A DNA stretch of 64,000 nt from Serinicoccus profundi (lineage in GTDB: Bacteria > Actinomycetota > Actinomycetes > Actinomycetales > Dermatophilaceae), in assembly GCF_008001015.1 (NCBI RefSeq), contig NZ_CP042862.1, forward strand, positions 2,542,001 through 2,606,000. Reading direction: 5' to 3'. The notes under the pieces are model-generated. The model ran no database searches. It was not told where the DNA came from and worked only from the letters and a program-made list of their open reading frames with translations. Shown here piece by piece: positions 16,708 through 24,644 of this stretch; positions within the stretch are counted from its first letter, which is position 1, and every line of letters begins with the position of its first letter. The translations under genes and the position numbers were made by a program.

Positions 16708-17994
16708 TCAGCACCCTTCCAGGATCGCGACGACACCCTGGCCGCCGGCGGCACAGATCGAGATGAGCCCCCGCGAGCCCGGGCCGAGCTCGTGGAGCAT
16801 CTTGGCCAGCGAGGCCACGATGCGGCCGCCGGTGGCGGCGAAGGGGTGACCCGCCGCGAGCGAGGAGCCGTTGACGTTGAGCCTGCTGCGGTCGACCGCA
16901 CCGAGGGGCGCATCGAGGCCGAGCCGGTCTCGGCAGAACCCCTCGGACTCCCACGCGGCCATGGTCGCCAGGACGGTCGAGGCGAAGGCCTCGTGGATCT
17001 CGAACCGGTCGATGTCGTCGAGGGTGAGCCCCTGCCGGGCGAGCAGGCGCGGCACGGCATACGCCGGGGCCATGAGCAGGCCCTCGTCGCCGGAGACGTA
17101 GTCGACCGCCGCGACCTCGGCGTCCACGAAGCGCGCCAGCGCCGGCAGCCGGTGCTCGGCGGCCCACTCCTGGTTGCCCAGCAGCACGAGGGCGGCCCCG
17201 TCCGAGAGCGGGGTGGAGTTGCCGGCCGTCATGGTCGCGCCCTCCCCCTTGCCGAAGACCGGGGAGAGCTTGGCGAGCTTGTCGACGGAGGTGTCCGGAC
17301 GCAGACCCTCATCACGCGAGAGCCGCAGGAAGCCGGTGGCGAGATCGTCGAAGAAGCCGGCGTCCCAGGCGGCTGCGAGACGGTGGTGGCTGGCGGCGGC
17401 CAGCTCGTCCTGCGCCTCCCGGGTGATGCCCCACTCCTTGGCGGTGAGCGCCTGGTGCTCCCCCATCGACAGACCCGTGCGCGGCTCGGCGTTGCGCGGG
17501 GTCTCCGGCGCGAGGTCGCCCGGGCGGATGGCGGCCAGCGCCTTGGCGCGGGCGAGGGGGGTCCGCGCACGGCTCGCCCCCAGTAGCGCCTTGCGCAGCC
17601 CCTCGCCGACCGCGATCGGCGCGTCGCTCGCGGAGTCCACGCCACCGGCGATGCCGGAGTCGACCTGCCCCAGCCGGATCTTGTTGGCCACCTGGATGAC
17701 CGTCTCGAGCCCCGTGCCGCACGCCTGCTGGAGGTCGTAGGCCGGGGTGGTCGCGGCCAGGGCCGACCCGAGGACGGCCTCGCGGGTCAGGTTGAAGTCG
17801 CGGGCGTGCTTGAGCACCGCACCGGCGGCGACCTCGCCGACCCGCTCGCCGGCGATCCCGAAGCGGGCGATCAGCCCGTCGAGGGCGGCCGTGAGCATGG
17901 CCTGGTTGGAGGCCGTGGCGTAGGCGCCGCCGGACTTGCCGAACGGGATCCGGTTGCCGCCGAGGATGACGGCATCGGTGAGCTGGTCGGGCAT
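16708..17994 (-). CDS. Acetyl-CoA acetyltransferase / 3-ketoacyl-CoA thiolase, FadA2-like
   Basis: 428 residues. All thiolase signatures are present: the nucleophilic Cys in QQACGTGLE (about residue 91), EIHEAFA, NGSSLAAGHPFAATGGR with its catalytic His, and CAAGGQG with the second Cys near the C-terminus. It performs the last beta-oxidation step or acetoacetyl-CoA formation. Start ATG 17994 has CAGGAG seven bases upstream. It heads the fadA2-fabG4-htdX operon and is divergent from the TetR gene that probably controls it. Confidence 0.92.
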   Translation of the reverse strand: MPDQLTDAVILGGNRIPFGKSGGAYATASNQAMLTAALDGLIARFGIAGERVGEVAAGAVLKHARDFNLTREAVLGSALAATTPAYDLQQACGTGLETVIQVANKIRLGQVDSGIAGGVDSASDAPIAVGEGLRKALLGASRARTPLARAKALAAIRPGDLAPETPRNAEPRTGLSMGEHQALTAKEWGITREAQDELAAASHHRLAAAWDAGFFDDLATGFLRLSRDEGLRPDTSVDKLAKLSPVFGKGEGATMTAGNSTPLSDGAALVLLGNQEWAAEHRLPALARFVDAEVAAVDYVSGDEGLLMAPAYAVPRLLARQGLTLDDIDRFEIHEAFASTVLATMAAWESEGFCRDRLGLDAPLGAVDRSRLNVNGSSLAAGHPFAATGGRIVASLAKMLHELGPGSRGLISICAAGGQGVVAILEGC

Positions 17995-18045
17995 GGAGAT
18001 CTCCTGGGATGCAGGGAGCAGGTCTGGGGAACTATCTGATACCGA

Positions 18046-18077
18046 CTGTAGCCGATACAGCAAGTACGCGGTACTGT
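18046..18077. promoter_or_regulatory. Paired palindromes between fadA2 and tetR (operator) and tetR -10
   Basis: Two palindromes, CTGTA-N5-TACAG (18046-18060) and AGTAC-GCG-GTACT (18063-18075), lie side by side. The second overlaps the TACTGT -10 (18072-18077) that ends seven bases before the TetR start at 18085. Binding by the adjacent TetR protein would repress both divergent units; this is inferred from position and symmetry. Confidence 0.55.
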
Positions 18078-18084
18078 GAGAGCC

Positions 18085-18759
18085 ATGATCCTCCGGACCA
18101 GAGGCCCCGGCGCCGAGGTGACCGACGCGCGCGACGGCCGTGACTCCCGCTGGGAGGCGCACCGCACCCGCCGTCGACGCCAGCTCGTCGAGGCCGCGCT
18201 CAAGGCGATCCGCCACCACGGCGCCGGCGTCGGGATGGACGAGATCGCCGCCCAGGCGGGCACGAGCAAGACGGTGCTCTACCGCCACCTCGGTGACAAG
18301 GCCGGGCTCTACGGTGCGGTGGTCCAGGCGGTCGACGAGACGGTGCTCGGGGATCTTCAGGCGGCCCAGCAGCAGGGCGGTGACGTCGTGTCCCGGATCG
18401 AGGCGATGGTGCGCTCCTACCTCGCGCTCGTGCAGCGCGATCCGGAGATCTACCGCTTCGTCATGACCCGGCCCCTGGAGACGACCGAGGGCGACCCGGA
18501 CGACCCCGTCCACCGCATCACCGACCGGATCAGCGAGCAGCTCGCCGCCGCGATCCGCCTCCACCTGGTCCAGACCGGCCGTGCCGAGGAGGCCGAGACC
18601 CTGGCGGACGCCTGGGGCCACGGCATCGTCGGGCTCGTCCGGGCCAGCGCAGACCACTTCCTCACCGGCGCCAGCGCCACCCAGCTCAGTGTCGACGAGG
18701 CCGCACACGCCGTCGTCGAACTCATCCGCCCCGCACTCGCAGGAGGACCCCGCACATGA
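18085..18759 (+). CDS. TetR family transcriptional regulator
   Basis: 224 residues. The N-terminal helix-turn-helix (GMDEIAAQAGTSKTVLYRHLGDKAGLY, given here only by its key residues A-x2-AGTSK-x3-YRHLGDK) is standard TetR, and the C-terminal ligand domain is all-helical. The ATG at 18085 is seven bases after the -10 box (leaderless); a GTG three codons earlier overlaps the -10. The stop overlaps the acyl-CoA dehydrogenase start by four bases, so regulator and enzyme are coupled. A likely acyl-CoA-responsive repressor of the divergent fatty-acid locus. Confidence 0.9.
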   Translation: MILRTRGPGAEVTDARDGRDSRWEAHRTRRRRQLVEAALKAIRHHGAGVGMDEIAAQAGTSKTVLYRHLGDKAGLYGAVVQAVDETVLGDLQAAQQQGGDVVSRIEAMVRSYLALVQRDPEIYRFVMTRPLETTEGDPDDPVHRITDRISEQLAAAIRLHLVQTGRAEEAETLADAWGHGIVGLVRASADHFLTGASATQLSVDEAAHAVVELIRPALAGGPRT

Positions 18760-20801
18760 CCACCTCAGCCCGACCGCAGACCCACACCCCCGAGCCCGAC
18801 ACCGACATCAGCATGCCGGCCAGCGCCGGCCCCGACGCCACCCGCCCCCACCCGGGCGAGGAGCTGACCGAGCTCGGCCACGCGCTGCGCCAGGCGACCG
18901 GCGGCCGCTACGGCCCGGTCCGCGACCTCGCCCGGGCCACCGTGCCCGCCGACGTCATGGTGCGCGACCCCGAGCTCACGATGAGCGAGGCCCGTGCGTG
19001 GACCACCGAGGCCCTGGGCCGGCTCGTGGACCTCGGCATGGCCGGCAGCGGCTTCCCGGTGGCCCAGGGCGGTCTGGACGACGTCGGCCGCTCCTGTGTC
19101 GACTTCGAGATGACGGCCCACGGCGACCTGTCGCTCACGGTGAAGTCCGGCGTGCACTTCGGTCTCTACGGCGGTGCCGTCACCGCCCTCGGCACCGACT
19201 GGCACCACGAGACCTTCCTGCCGCCCAACCTCTCCCTGGAGCAGATCGGGTGCTACGCGATGACCGAGTTCGGGCACGGGTCCGACGTCGCGTCGCTGGA
19301 GACCACGCATACCTATGACGCGGACACCGACGAGATCGTCGTGCACTCCCCCACCCCGTCGGCGACCAAGACCTACATCGGGGCGGCCGCCCACGACGCG
19401 CACATCGCCGCGGTCTACGGCCAGCTGGTCGTGGCGGGTGAGTCCCACGGCGTGCACGTCGTCCTCGTGCCGATCCGGGACGCGAGCGGTCGACCGGCGG
19501 ACGGTGTGACCCTCGGGGACAACGGCGCCAAGGGTGGCCTGGCCGGCGTCGACAACGGGACGATCACCTTCGACCAGGTGCGGGTCCCCCGCAGCCACCT
19601 GCTGGGCCGCTACGGCGGCATCGACGACGACGGACGCTACGTCTCCGACATCGAGGGCGACGGCAAGCGCTTCTTCACCATGCTCGGGACCCTGGTGCGC
19701 GGACGCATCTGCGTGGCGGCCGGCGCGGCCACCGCGTCCCGCAAGGCGCTCTCGATCGCCACGAGGTATGCCCTGCGCCGCCGGCAGTTCAGCGCCCCCG
19801 GGCACGACGGCGAGGTCCTCCTGCTCGACTACCTCGCGCACCAGCGCAAGCTCATCCCGGCCATCGCCACGGCCTATGCCCACATGTTCGCCACCAACGA
19901 GCTGGTCGAGCGGTTGCAGGAGCTGCACGAGATGCCGACCAAGGACCAGGAGGCCCAGCGCGAGCTGGAGACCCGCGCGGCAGGGCTCAAGGCCGTGATG
20001 ACCCGCTTCGGCAACGACACCGTCCAGATGTGCCGCGAGGCGTGCGGCGGCGCGGGCTACCTGGCCGAGAACGGCCTCACCGTGCTGCGCGGTGACGCCG
20101 ACGTCTTCGCCACCTTCGAGGGCGACAACACGGTCCTGCTGCAGCTGGTCGCCAAGGGTCTGCTCTCGGGCTACAAGGAGATGTGGGGGGACCTGGACAT
20201 GCGCGGGATGGTGCAGTTCGCGGCCCGTGCCTTCGGCGGGCAGTTCGTCGAGGCGACGGCGGCCCGGCCCATGGTCGAGCGGCTGCGCACGGCGGCCGCC
20301 CGCAAGGGCGAGGGCGAGACGCTGCTCGACCGGGGCTGGCACCTGGCGATGTTCGCCGACCGCGAGCGCCACGTGCTGGAGACCCTGGCGACCCGCCTAC
20401 GGCGCCGCGCCGACGACCAGGACTCCTTCGAGGCCTTCAACTCGGCGCAGGACCACGTGCTCCTCGCGGCACGCACCCACATGGACCGGGTCGTGCTGGA
20501 GGCCTTCGTCGCCGGCATCGAGGGGTGCGAGGACGAGGCGGCGCGCGGCGTGCTCGAGCGGCTGTGCACGCTCTACGCCCTCAGCTCGATCGACGCGGAC
20601 TCCGGCTGGTTCCAGGCGCACAACCGGATGTCGGCCGGGCGCGCGAAGGCCGTCGTCACCCAGATCAACTCCCTGTGCGGCGAGCTGCGCCCGCACGCGC
20701 TCGAGCTGGTCGAGGGCATGGGGATCCCGGAGACCTGGCTGAACTCCCAGATGCTCCAGGACGACACCGCCGACCGCTGGACCCCCGGCGCGCAGGGCTG
20801 A
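18756..20801 (+). CDS. Acyl-CoA dehydrogenase, FadE5-like
   Basis: 681 residues, longer than classic acyl-CoA dehydrogenases (about 390) and similar to the FadE5 class (about 610). ACAD motifs include CYAMTEFGHGSDVASLET (FAD/substrate region) and GGAGYLAENG, and the extra C-terminal helical domain (after about residue 460) is characteristic of the large class. It oxidises acyl-CoA to enoyl-CoA. It is translationally coupled to the TetR gene; in M. tuberculosis fadE5 (Rv0244c) neighbours fadA2, fabG4 and htdX, the same set seen here. Confidence 0.92.
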   Translation: MTTSARPQTHTPEPDTDISMPASAGPDATRPHPGEELTELGHALRQATGGRYGPVRDLARATVPADVMVRDPELTMSEARAWTTEALGRLVDLGMAGSGFPVAQGGLDDVGRSCVDFEMTAHGDLSLTVKSGVHFGLYGGAVTALGTDWHHETFLPPNLSLEQIGCYAMTEFGHGSDVASLETTHTYDADTDEIVVHSPTPSATKTYIGAAAHDAHIAAVYGQLVVAGESHGVHVVLVPIRDASGRPADGVTLGDNGAKGGLAGVDNGTITFDQVRVPRSHLLGRYGGIDDDGRYVSDIEGDGKRFFTMLGTLVRGRICVAAGAATASRKALSIATRYALRRRQFSAPGHDGEVLLLDYLAHQRKLIPAIATAYAHMFATNELVERLQELHEMPTKDQEAQRELETRAAGLKAVMTRFGNDTVQMCREACGGAGYLAENGLTVLRGDADVFATFEGDNTVLLQLVAKGLLSGYKEMWGDLDMRGMVQFAARAFGGQFVEATAARPMVERLRTAAARKGEGETLLDRGWHLAMFADRERHVLETLATRLRRRADDQDSFEAFNSAQDHVLLAARTHMDRVVLEAFVAGIEGCEDEAARGVLERLCTLYALSSIDADSGWFQAHNRMSAGRAKAVVTQINSLCGELRPHALELVEGMGIPETWLNSQMLQDDTADRWTPGAQG

Positions 20802-20815
20802 GCGCACCTGTGGGG

Positions 20816-20833
20816 CGCCCGGTCCCCCGGGCG
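20816..20833. terminator. Hairpin between convergent genes
   Basis: CGCCCGG and CCGGGCG form a perfect 7-bp stem with a 4-base loop (TCCC) in the 36-bp gap between the acyl-CoA dehydrogenase stop (20801) and the DinB-family stop (20838). It could work in both directions. Confidence 0.5.
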
Positions 20834-20837
20834 ATGC

Positions 20838-21404
20838 TCAGCGGGAGCCGTGCGCCCACAGGTCGCGCAGCAGGGCCACCTCGGCGAGGTGGTGGATCGT
20901 CTCCCGGTTGAGGTGCAGGACCAGGGTGAGCATCGGCGCCTGCGCCCACGGACCTTCCGCGGGTCCGACCGGTCGGCGCAGGGCGTCGGCGTCCAGCGCC
21001 CGCACCCCGGCGACCCAGGCGGCATACGCGGCGTCCAGCTGCTCGAGCGCTTGCTCGGCGGTGCCGGCGTAGTCCCAGCCGAGGATGTCTGCGGGCGGCC
21101 CACCGAAGTGGCTGTGGGCACGACTGCCCAGGACCCCCACGATGACGTGGCCCAGTCGCCAGGCGATCGAGGTGACCGGCGCCGGTGTCGGCTCAGGGTG
21201 GGCCCAGTCGAGCTGCCAGCGCCCCCCGCCGGCCCGCGCGGTCACCGACGGCGGTGGCTGCTCCTCACGCGGACGCGCGCTCCAGGTGCCGGGCACCGGC
21301 TCCCAGAGGTACTCCTCGTCGGTCAGTCCGTCGAGCCGTGGGCGGGCCTGGTGCCTCCAGTGGAAGTCCAGCTGGTCGAGGAGGGCCTCGGTGATCTCGT
21401 CCAT
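20838..21404 (-). CDS. DinB-family protein
   Basis: 188 residues. The four-helix DinB/YfiT fold is suggested by VTSIAWRLGHVIVGVLGSRA (a conserved His) and by HLNRETIHHLAEVALLRDLW near the C-terminus (the second metal-binding His cluster). Members are metal-dependent, often thiol-linked proteins; the exact reaction is unknown. Start ATG 21404 precedes MDEITEALLDQLDFHW; an upstream extension would overrun the divergent promoter. It is divergent from a WYL regulator that may control it. Confidence 0.8.
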   Translation of the reverse strand: MDEITEALLDQLDFHWRHQARPRLDGLTDEEYLWEPVPGTWSARPREEQPPPSVTARAGGGRWQLDWAHPEPTPAPVTSIAWRLGHVIVGVLGSRAHSHFGGPPADILGWDYAGTAEQALEQLDAAYAAWVAGVRALDADALRRPVGPAEGPWAQAPMLTLVLHLNRETIHHLAEVALLRDLWAHGSR

Positions 21405-21426
21405 GCGCCCAGCCCAGCACCACCGG

Positions 21427-21443
21427 CGGACACATCGTGTCCG
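21427..21443. promoter_or_regulatory. Perfect palindrome CGGACAC-ATC-GTGTCCG
   Basis: Seven-base arms with a 3-base centre sit in the 61-bp gap between the divergent DinB and WYL regulator genes. This is the only strong symmetric element there and is a likely operator for the WYL regulator. Confidence 0.55.
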
Positions 21444-21465
21444 CAGTCCGTGGCAGCATCGGGCC

Positions 21466-22410
21466 ATGACCGATCCGACGACGCGGGTGCTGCGCCTGCT
21501 CGGGCTCTTCCAGACGCGGGCGCTGTGGACCTCCGAGGAGCTCGCCGACCGCCTCGGCGTCACGACCCGCAGCATCCGCCGCGACATCGACCGGCTGCGC
21601 GAGCTGGGCTACCCGGTGCGCGCCAGCAGCGGCACGGGCGGCGGCTACCAGCTCGGGGCCGGCGGCTCGCTGCCCCCGCTCCTGCTCGCGGAGGACGAGG
21701 CGGTCGCGGTCGCCGTCTGCCTGCGGCTGGCGGCGGGCGGCACCGTCGCCGGGGTGACCGACAGCGCCGTCCGCATCCTCGCCAAGCTCGACCAGGTCAT
21801 GCCGGCCCGGGCGCGCGAGCAGGTCGCGGCCATCCACGACAGCACGGTCACGGTGGGCACGGCGCGGGCGGTGGTCGACCCCGAGGTGCTCATGGCCGCC
21901 TCCCGCGCCTGCCGCGACCGGCTGCGCGCGACGTTGCGGTATGTCGCCCGCGACGGCGAGGAGTCGACGCGCCGGATCGAGCCGGCGACGCTCGTGGCGG
22001 TGAGCCACCGGTGGTACCTCCTGGCCTTCGACCTCGACCGCGACGACTGGCGCAGCTTCCGGCTGGACCGCGTGCAGGAGCTCACGGTCGGGACCCTGCG
22101 GGGCGCGGCGCGCGACGTGCCGGACCCGGCGGCCTACATCACCCGCTCGGTGACCCGCGCCCCCTACCGCTGGGTGGCGACGGTGCGCGTGCAGATGGGG
22201 GTCGAGGAGCTCAGCGACCGCGTCTCACCGCTGGCCGGGGAGGTGACCGAGCTCGCCGACGGGTGGTGCGAGCTCGTCACCGGAGGGGAGAGCCTGGACT
22301 ACCTCGCCTGCGAGCTGGTCATGCTCGGCACGCAGGTCGAGGTCCTCGACCCGCCCGAGCTCGTGGCGCACCTGGACGTGGTCTGCCGACGGCTCCACCG
22401 GCCGGGCTGA
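21466..22410 (+). CDS. HTH/WYL-domain transcriptional regulator (YafY-like)
   Basis: 314 residues. The N-terminal winged helix (WTSEELADRLGVTTRSIRRD with DIDRLRELGYPV) matches HTH_11 of YafY proteins. The WYL domain has SHRWYLLAFDLDRDDWRSFRLDR, where the WYL triplet is intact, and a C-terminal WCX region follows. Such regulators sense small ligands or nucleic acid. The ATG at 21466 is chosen because the longer frame would run through the DinB start and the palindrome. Divergent from the DinB gene, the probable target. Confidence 0.92.
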   Translation: MTDPTTRVLRLLGLFQTRALWTSEELADRLGVTTRSIRRDIDRLRELGYPVRASSGTGGGYQLGAGGSLPPLLLAEDEAVAVAVCLRLAAGGTVAGVTDSAVRILAKLDQVMPARAREQVAAIHDSTVTVGTARAVVDPEVLMAASRACRDRLRATLRYVARDGEESTRRIEPATLVAVSHRWYLLAFDLDRDDWRSFRLDRVQELTVGTLRGAARDVPDPAAYITRSVTRAPYRWVATVRVQMGVEELSDRVSPLAGEVTELADGWCELVTGGESLDYLACELVMLGTQVEVLDPPELVAHLDVVCRRLHRPG

Positions 22411-22425
22411 GGCGCACGAGCGCGG

Positions 22426-23283
22426 TCAGCGCGCCGCGAGCCCGACGAGGACCGCGACGGCGATGACGACCGCACCGGCCACGACGTGGGCCCACCGCGC
22501 CTGCTTGAGCACGATGAGCAGCTCGCGCAGGTAGGCCCCGACCGGTAGCTCCATCGGCACCGGCACCCCCACCACCCGCAGCGGCAGGCGGTGGCGGGCG
22601 ACGAGGAGTCGGGTCCGGGCGGCGTGGTAGGCGCTGGTCACCACCGCGTAGGGCGGTTCGGCCCCGCGCCCGCGCAGGAGGTCGGTGGAGAGCAGGAGGT
22701 TCTCCTCGGTCGTCGTCGCCCGGTCCTCGAGCACCACCGTGGCCGACGGGTCGGCCTGCCTGACCCACCGCTCCATCGCGACGGCCTCGGCGGGACGCCC
22801 CTTGCGGCCGCGCCCCCCGGTGAGCACGAGCGGGGCGAGGAGGCCGGTGGCGCCGGCGGCGCCCAGCGGCCCCGGCAGGGAGGCGAGCGCGGCCAGCCCG
22901 CCCCGCAGGCGCGCGGCGAGCTCCTCCCCCACCTCGCCGTCGGGCACCGGCGCGCCGAGGACGATGACCGCCCCGGAGCCGGAGGCGGCGCCGGGACGGG
23001 TCAACCGCCACCGGACCAGCAGCAGGGCCACCATGACGATCCCCGGCCAGGCGGCCAGGACGAGCAGGCCCGCGCCGAGCCCGACGAGCGCCGGGGCGGC
23101 GGCATACCCGAGCAGGAGCAGCCCGGCGATCGGCGCGATCAGGGTCACCGGACCCCCGATGAGCGCGCCCCGGGTCTCGCCGTCGCGACGGCCCCGCGCG
23201 AGCCGCTGGACGGCATACGTCAGGAGCAGTCCGGGCAGGACCAGACCCAGCAGCGCCAGGACGCCCCCGGCGAGCAGGAGCAC
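22426..23283 (-). CDS. YdcF/DUF218 family membrane protein
   Basis: About 285 residues. Three to four N-terminal membrane helices precede a DUF218 domain with AVIVLGAPVPDGEVG, LTGGRG, EDRATTTEENLLLS and VVTSAYHAARTRLL, the ordered motifs of YdcF/SanA proteins. A final membrane helix lies at the C-terminus. Family members are linked to envelope functions, but no reaction is established. The start is uncertain: GTG at 23283 is used because the upstream frame belongs to the ornithine aminotransferase gene, and no clear ribosome binding site was found. Confidence 0.8.
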   Translation of the reverse strand: MLLLAGGVLALLGLVLPGLLLTYAVQRLARGRRDGETRGALIGGPVTLIAPIAGLLLLGYAAAPALVGLGAGLLVLAAWPGIVMVALLLVRWRLTRPGAASGSGAVIVLGAPVPDGEVGEELAARLRGGLAALASLPGPLGAAGATGLLAPLVLTGGRGRKGRPAEAVAMERWVRQADPSATVVLEDRATTTEENLLLSTDLLRGRGAEPPYAVVTSAYHAARTRLLVARHRLPLRVVGVPVPMELPVGAYLRELLIVLKQARWAHVVAGAVVIAVAVLVGLAAR

Positions 23284-23300
23284 CCCCGGGAGGGAGGCGT

Positions 23301-24521
23301 TCAGCCGCGGGCCTCGGCCAGCACGGAGGCCAGCGTGTCGGTGACCTGGCGCAGCTCGTCCTCGGTGATGGTCAGCGGCGGCGCGAGGCGGATGGTCGAG
23401 CCGTGGGTGTCCTTGGCGAGGACACCCTTCTTGGCCAGCGCCTTGCAGGCCTCCTTGCCGGTCATGAGCTCGGGGTCGATGTCGATGCCGGCCCACAGAC
23501 CGCGCACGCGCACCGCCTCGGCCCCGTGGCCGACGAGCTTGCCGAGCTCCTCGGCGAAGACGCCCTCCAGCTGCTTGGCGTGCGCCTGGTGCTCGCCGGT
23601 GAGGAGCAGGTCGACGACCGCCTTGCCGACCGCGGCAGCGAGCGGGTTGCCGCCGAAGGTCGAGCCGTGGGTGCCCGGGGTGATGACGTTCATGACGTCG
23701 GCGTCCGCGGCGACGGCCGAGACCGGCACGATGCCGCCGCCGAGTGCCTTGCCGAGGGTGTACATGTCGGCCTCGACGCCTTCGTACTCGCAGGCCAGGG
23801 AGGTGCCGGTGCGGCCGAGGCCGGACTGGATCTCGTCGGCGATCATGAGGACGTTGCGGTCGGTGCACAGCTGGCGCAGGCCGGGCAGGAAGCCCTCCTG
23901 GGGGATCATCACGCCCTGCTCCCCCTGGATCGGCTCGACGAGCACGGCCGCCGTGTTGTCGGTGATCGCGGCCTCGATGGCGGCCAGGTCGCCGTAGGGC
24001 ACCGCGACGAAACCGGGCGTGTAGGGACCGTAGTGGTCGTGCGCCTCCGGGTCGTCGGAGAAGGAGATGATCGTCGTCGTGCGGCCGTGGAAGTTGCCGT
24101 CCATGACGATGATCTCGGCCTGGCCGTCGGCCACGCCCTTGACCTGGTAGGCCCACTTGCGGGCGATCTTGAGGGCGGTCTCGACCGCCTCGGCGCCGGT
24201 GTTCATCGGCAGGATCATGTCCTTGCCGACGAGCCGGGCGAGGGCCTCGCAGAAGGGGCCGAGCTGGTCGTTGTGGAAGGCGCGGGAGGTGAGGGTCGAG
24301 CGGTCCAGCTGGTCCTTGGCGGCCTGCACCAGCCCGGGGTGGCGGTGCCCGAAGTTGAGCGCCGAGTAGCCGGACAGCGCGTCGATGTAGGTGTTGCCCT
24401 CGACATCGGTCACGTGGATGCCCTCGGCGTGCTCCACCACCACGGGCAGCGGGCTGTAGTTATGGGCGGCGACCTGGTCCTCGAGGTCGATGAAGGCCTG
24501 GTTCGTGGACAGCTCAGTCAT
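23301..24521 (-). CDS. rocD: Ornithine--oxo-acid transaminase
   Basis: 406 residues, a normal length. It transfers the delta-amino group of ornithine to 2-oxoglutarate, giving glutamate semialdehyde (arginine/ornithine catabolism, proline link). The class III PLP features include LPMNTGAEAVETALK, MIADEIQSGLGRTG (PLP-ring Asp) and LGKALGGG with the Schiff-base Lys. The ATG at 24521 lies seven bases after a TAGGAT -10, so it is probably leaderless; an ATG three codons upstream lies in the -10. Downstream is the YdcF gene. Confidence 0.94.
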   Translation of the reverse strand: MTELSTNQAFIDLEDQVAAHNYSPLPVVVEHAEGIHVTDVEGNTYIDALSGYSALNFGHRHPGLVQAAKDQLDRSTLTSRAFHNDQLGPFCEALARLVGKDMILPMNTGAEAVETALKIARKWAYQVKGVADGQAEIIVMDGNFHGRTTTIISFSDDPEAHDHYGPYTPGFVAVPYGDLAAIEAAITDNTAAVLVEPIQGEQGVMIPQEGFLPGLRQLCTDRNVLMIADEIQSGLGRTGTSLACEYEGVEADMYTLGKALGGGIVPVSAVAADADVMNVITPGTHGSTFGGNPLAAAVGKAVVDLLLTGEHQAHAKQLEGVFAEELGKLVGHGAEAVRVRGLWAGIDIDPELMTGKEACKALAKKGVLAKDTHGSTIRLAPPLTITEDELRQVTDTLASVLAEARG

Positions 24522-24528
24522 GCTCGTC

Positions 24529-24534
24529 ATCCTA
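24529..24534 (-). promoter_or_regulatory. -10 box (TAGGAT) of rocD
   Basis: TAGGAT on the minus strand ends seven bases before the rocD ATG at 24521; no ribosome binding site is visible. Confidence 0.5.
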
Positions 24535-24571
24535 GGGGTCGGGGCGGGGAGGGAGTGGCCGGGTGCGGGGA

Positions 24572-24599
24572 CATGACCACACCGCGCTGTGTAGTCATG
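24572..24599. promoter_or_regulatory. Inverted repeat upstream of rocD
   Basis: CATGACCACA (24572-24581) and TGTAGTCATG (24590-24599) pair at nine of ten positions around an 8-bp centre, about 50-80 bp upstream of rocD. The position suits an activator or repressor of ornithine/arginine catabolism. The remaining gap to 24645 contains nothing else recognised. Confidence 0.45.
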
Positions 24600-24644
24600 C
24601 ACGACTCAGTATACCTATGCATCCCGTGCGACGGTCCGCCTCGA

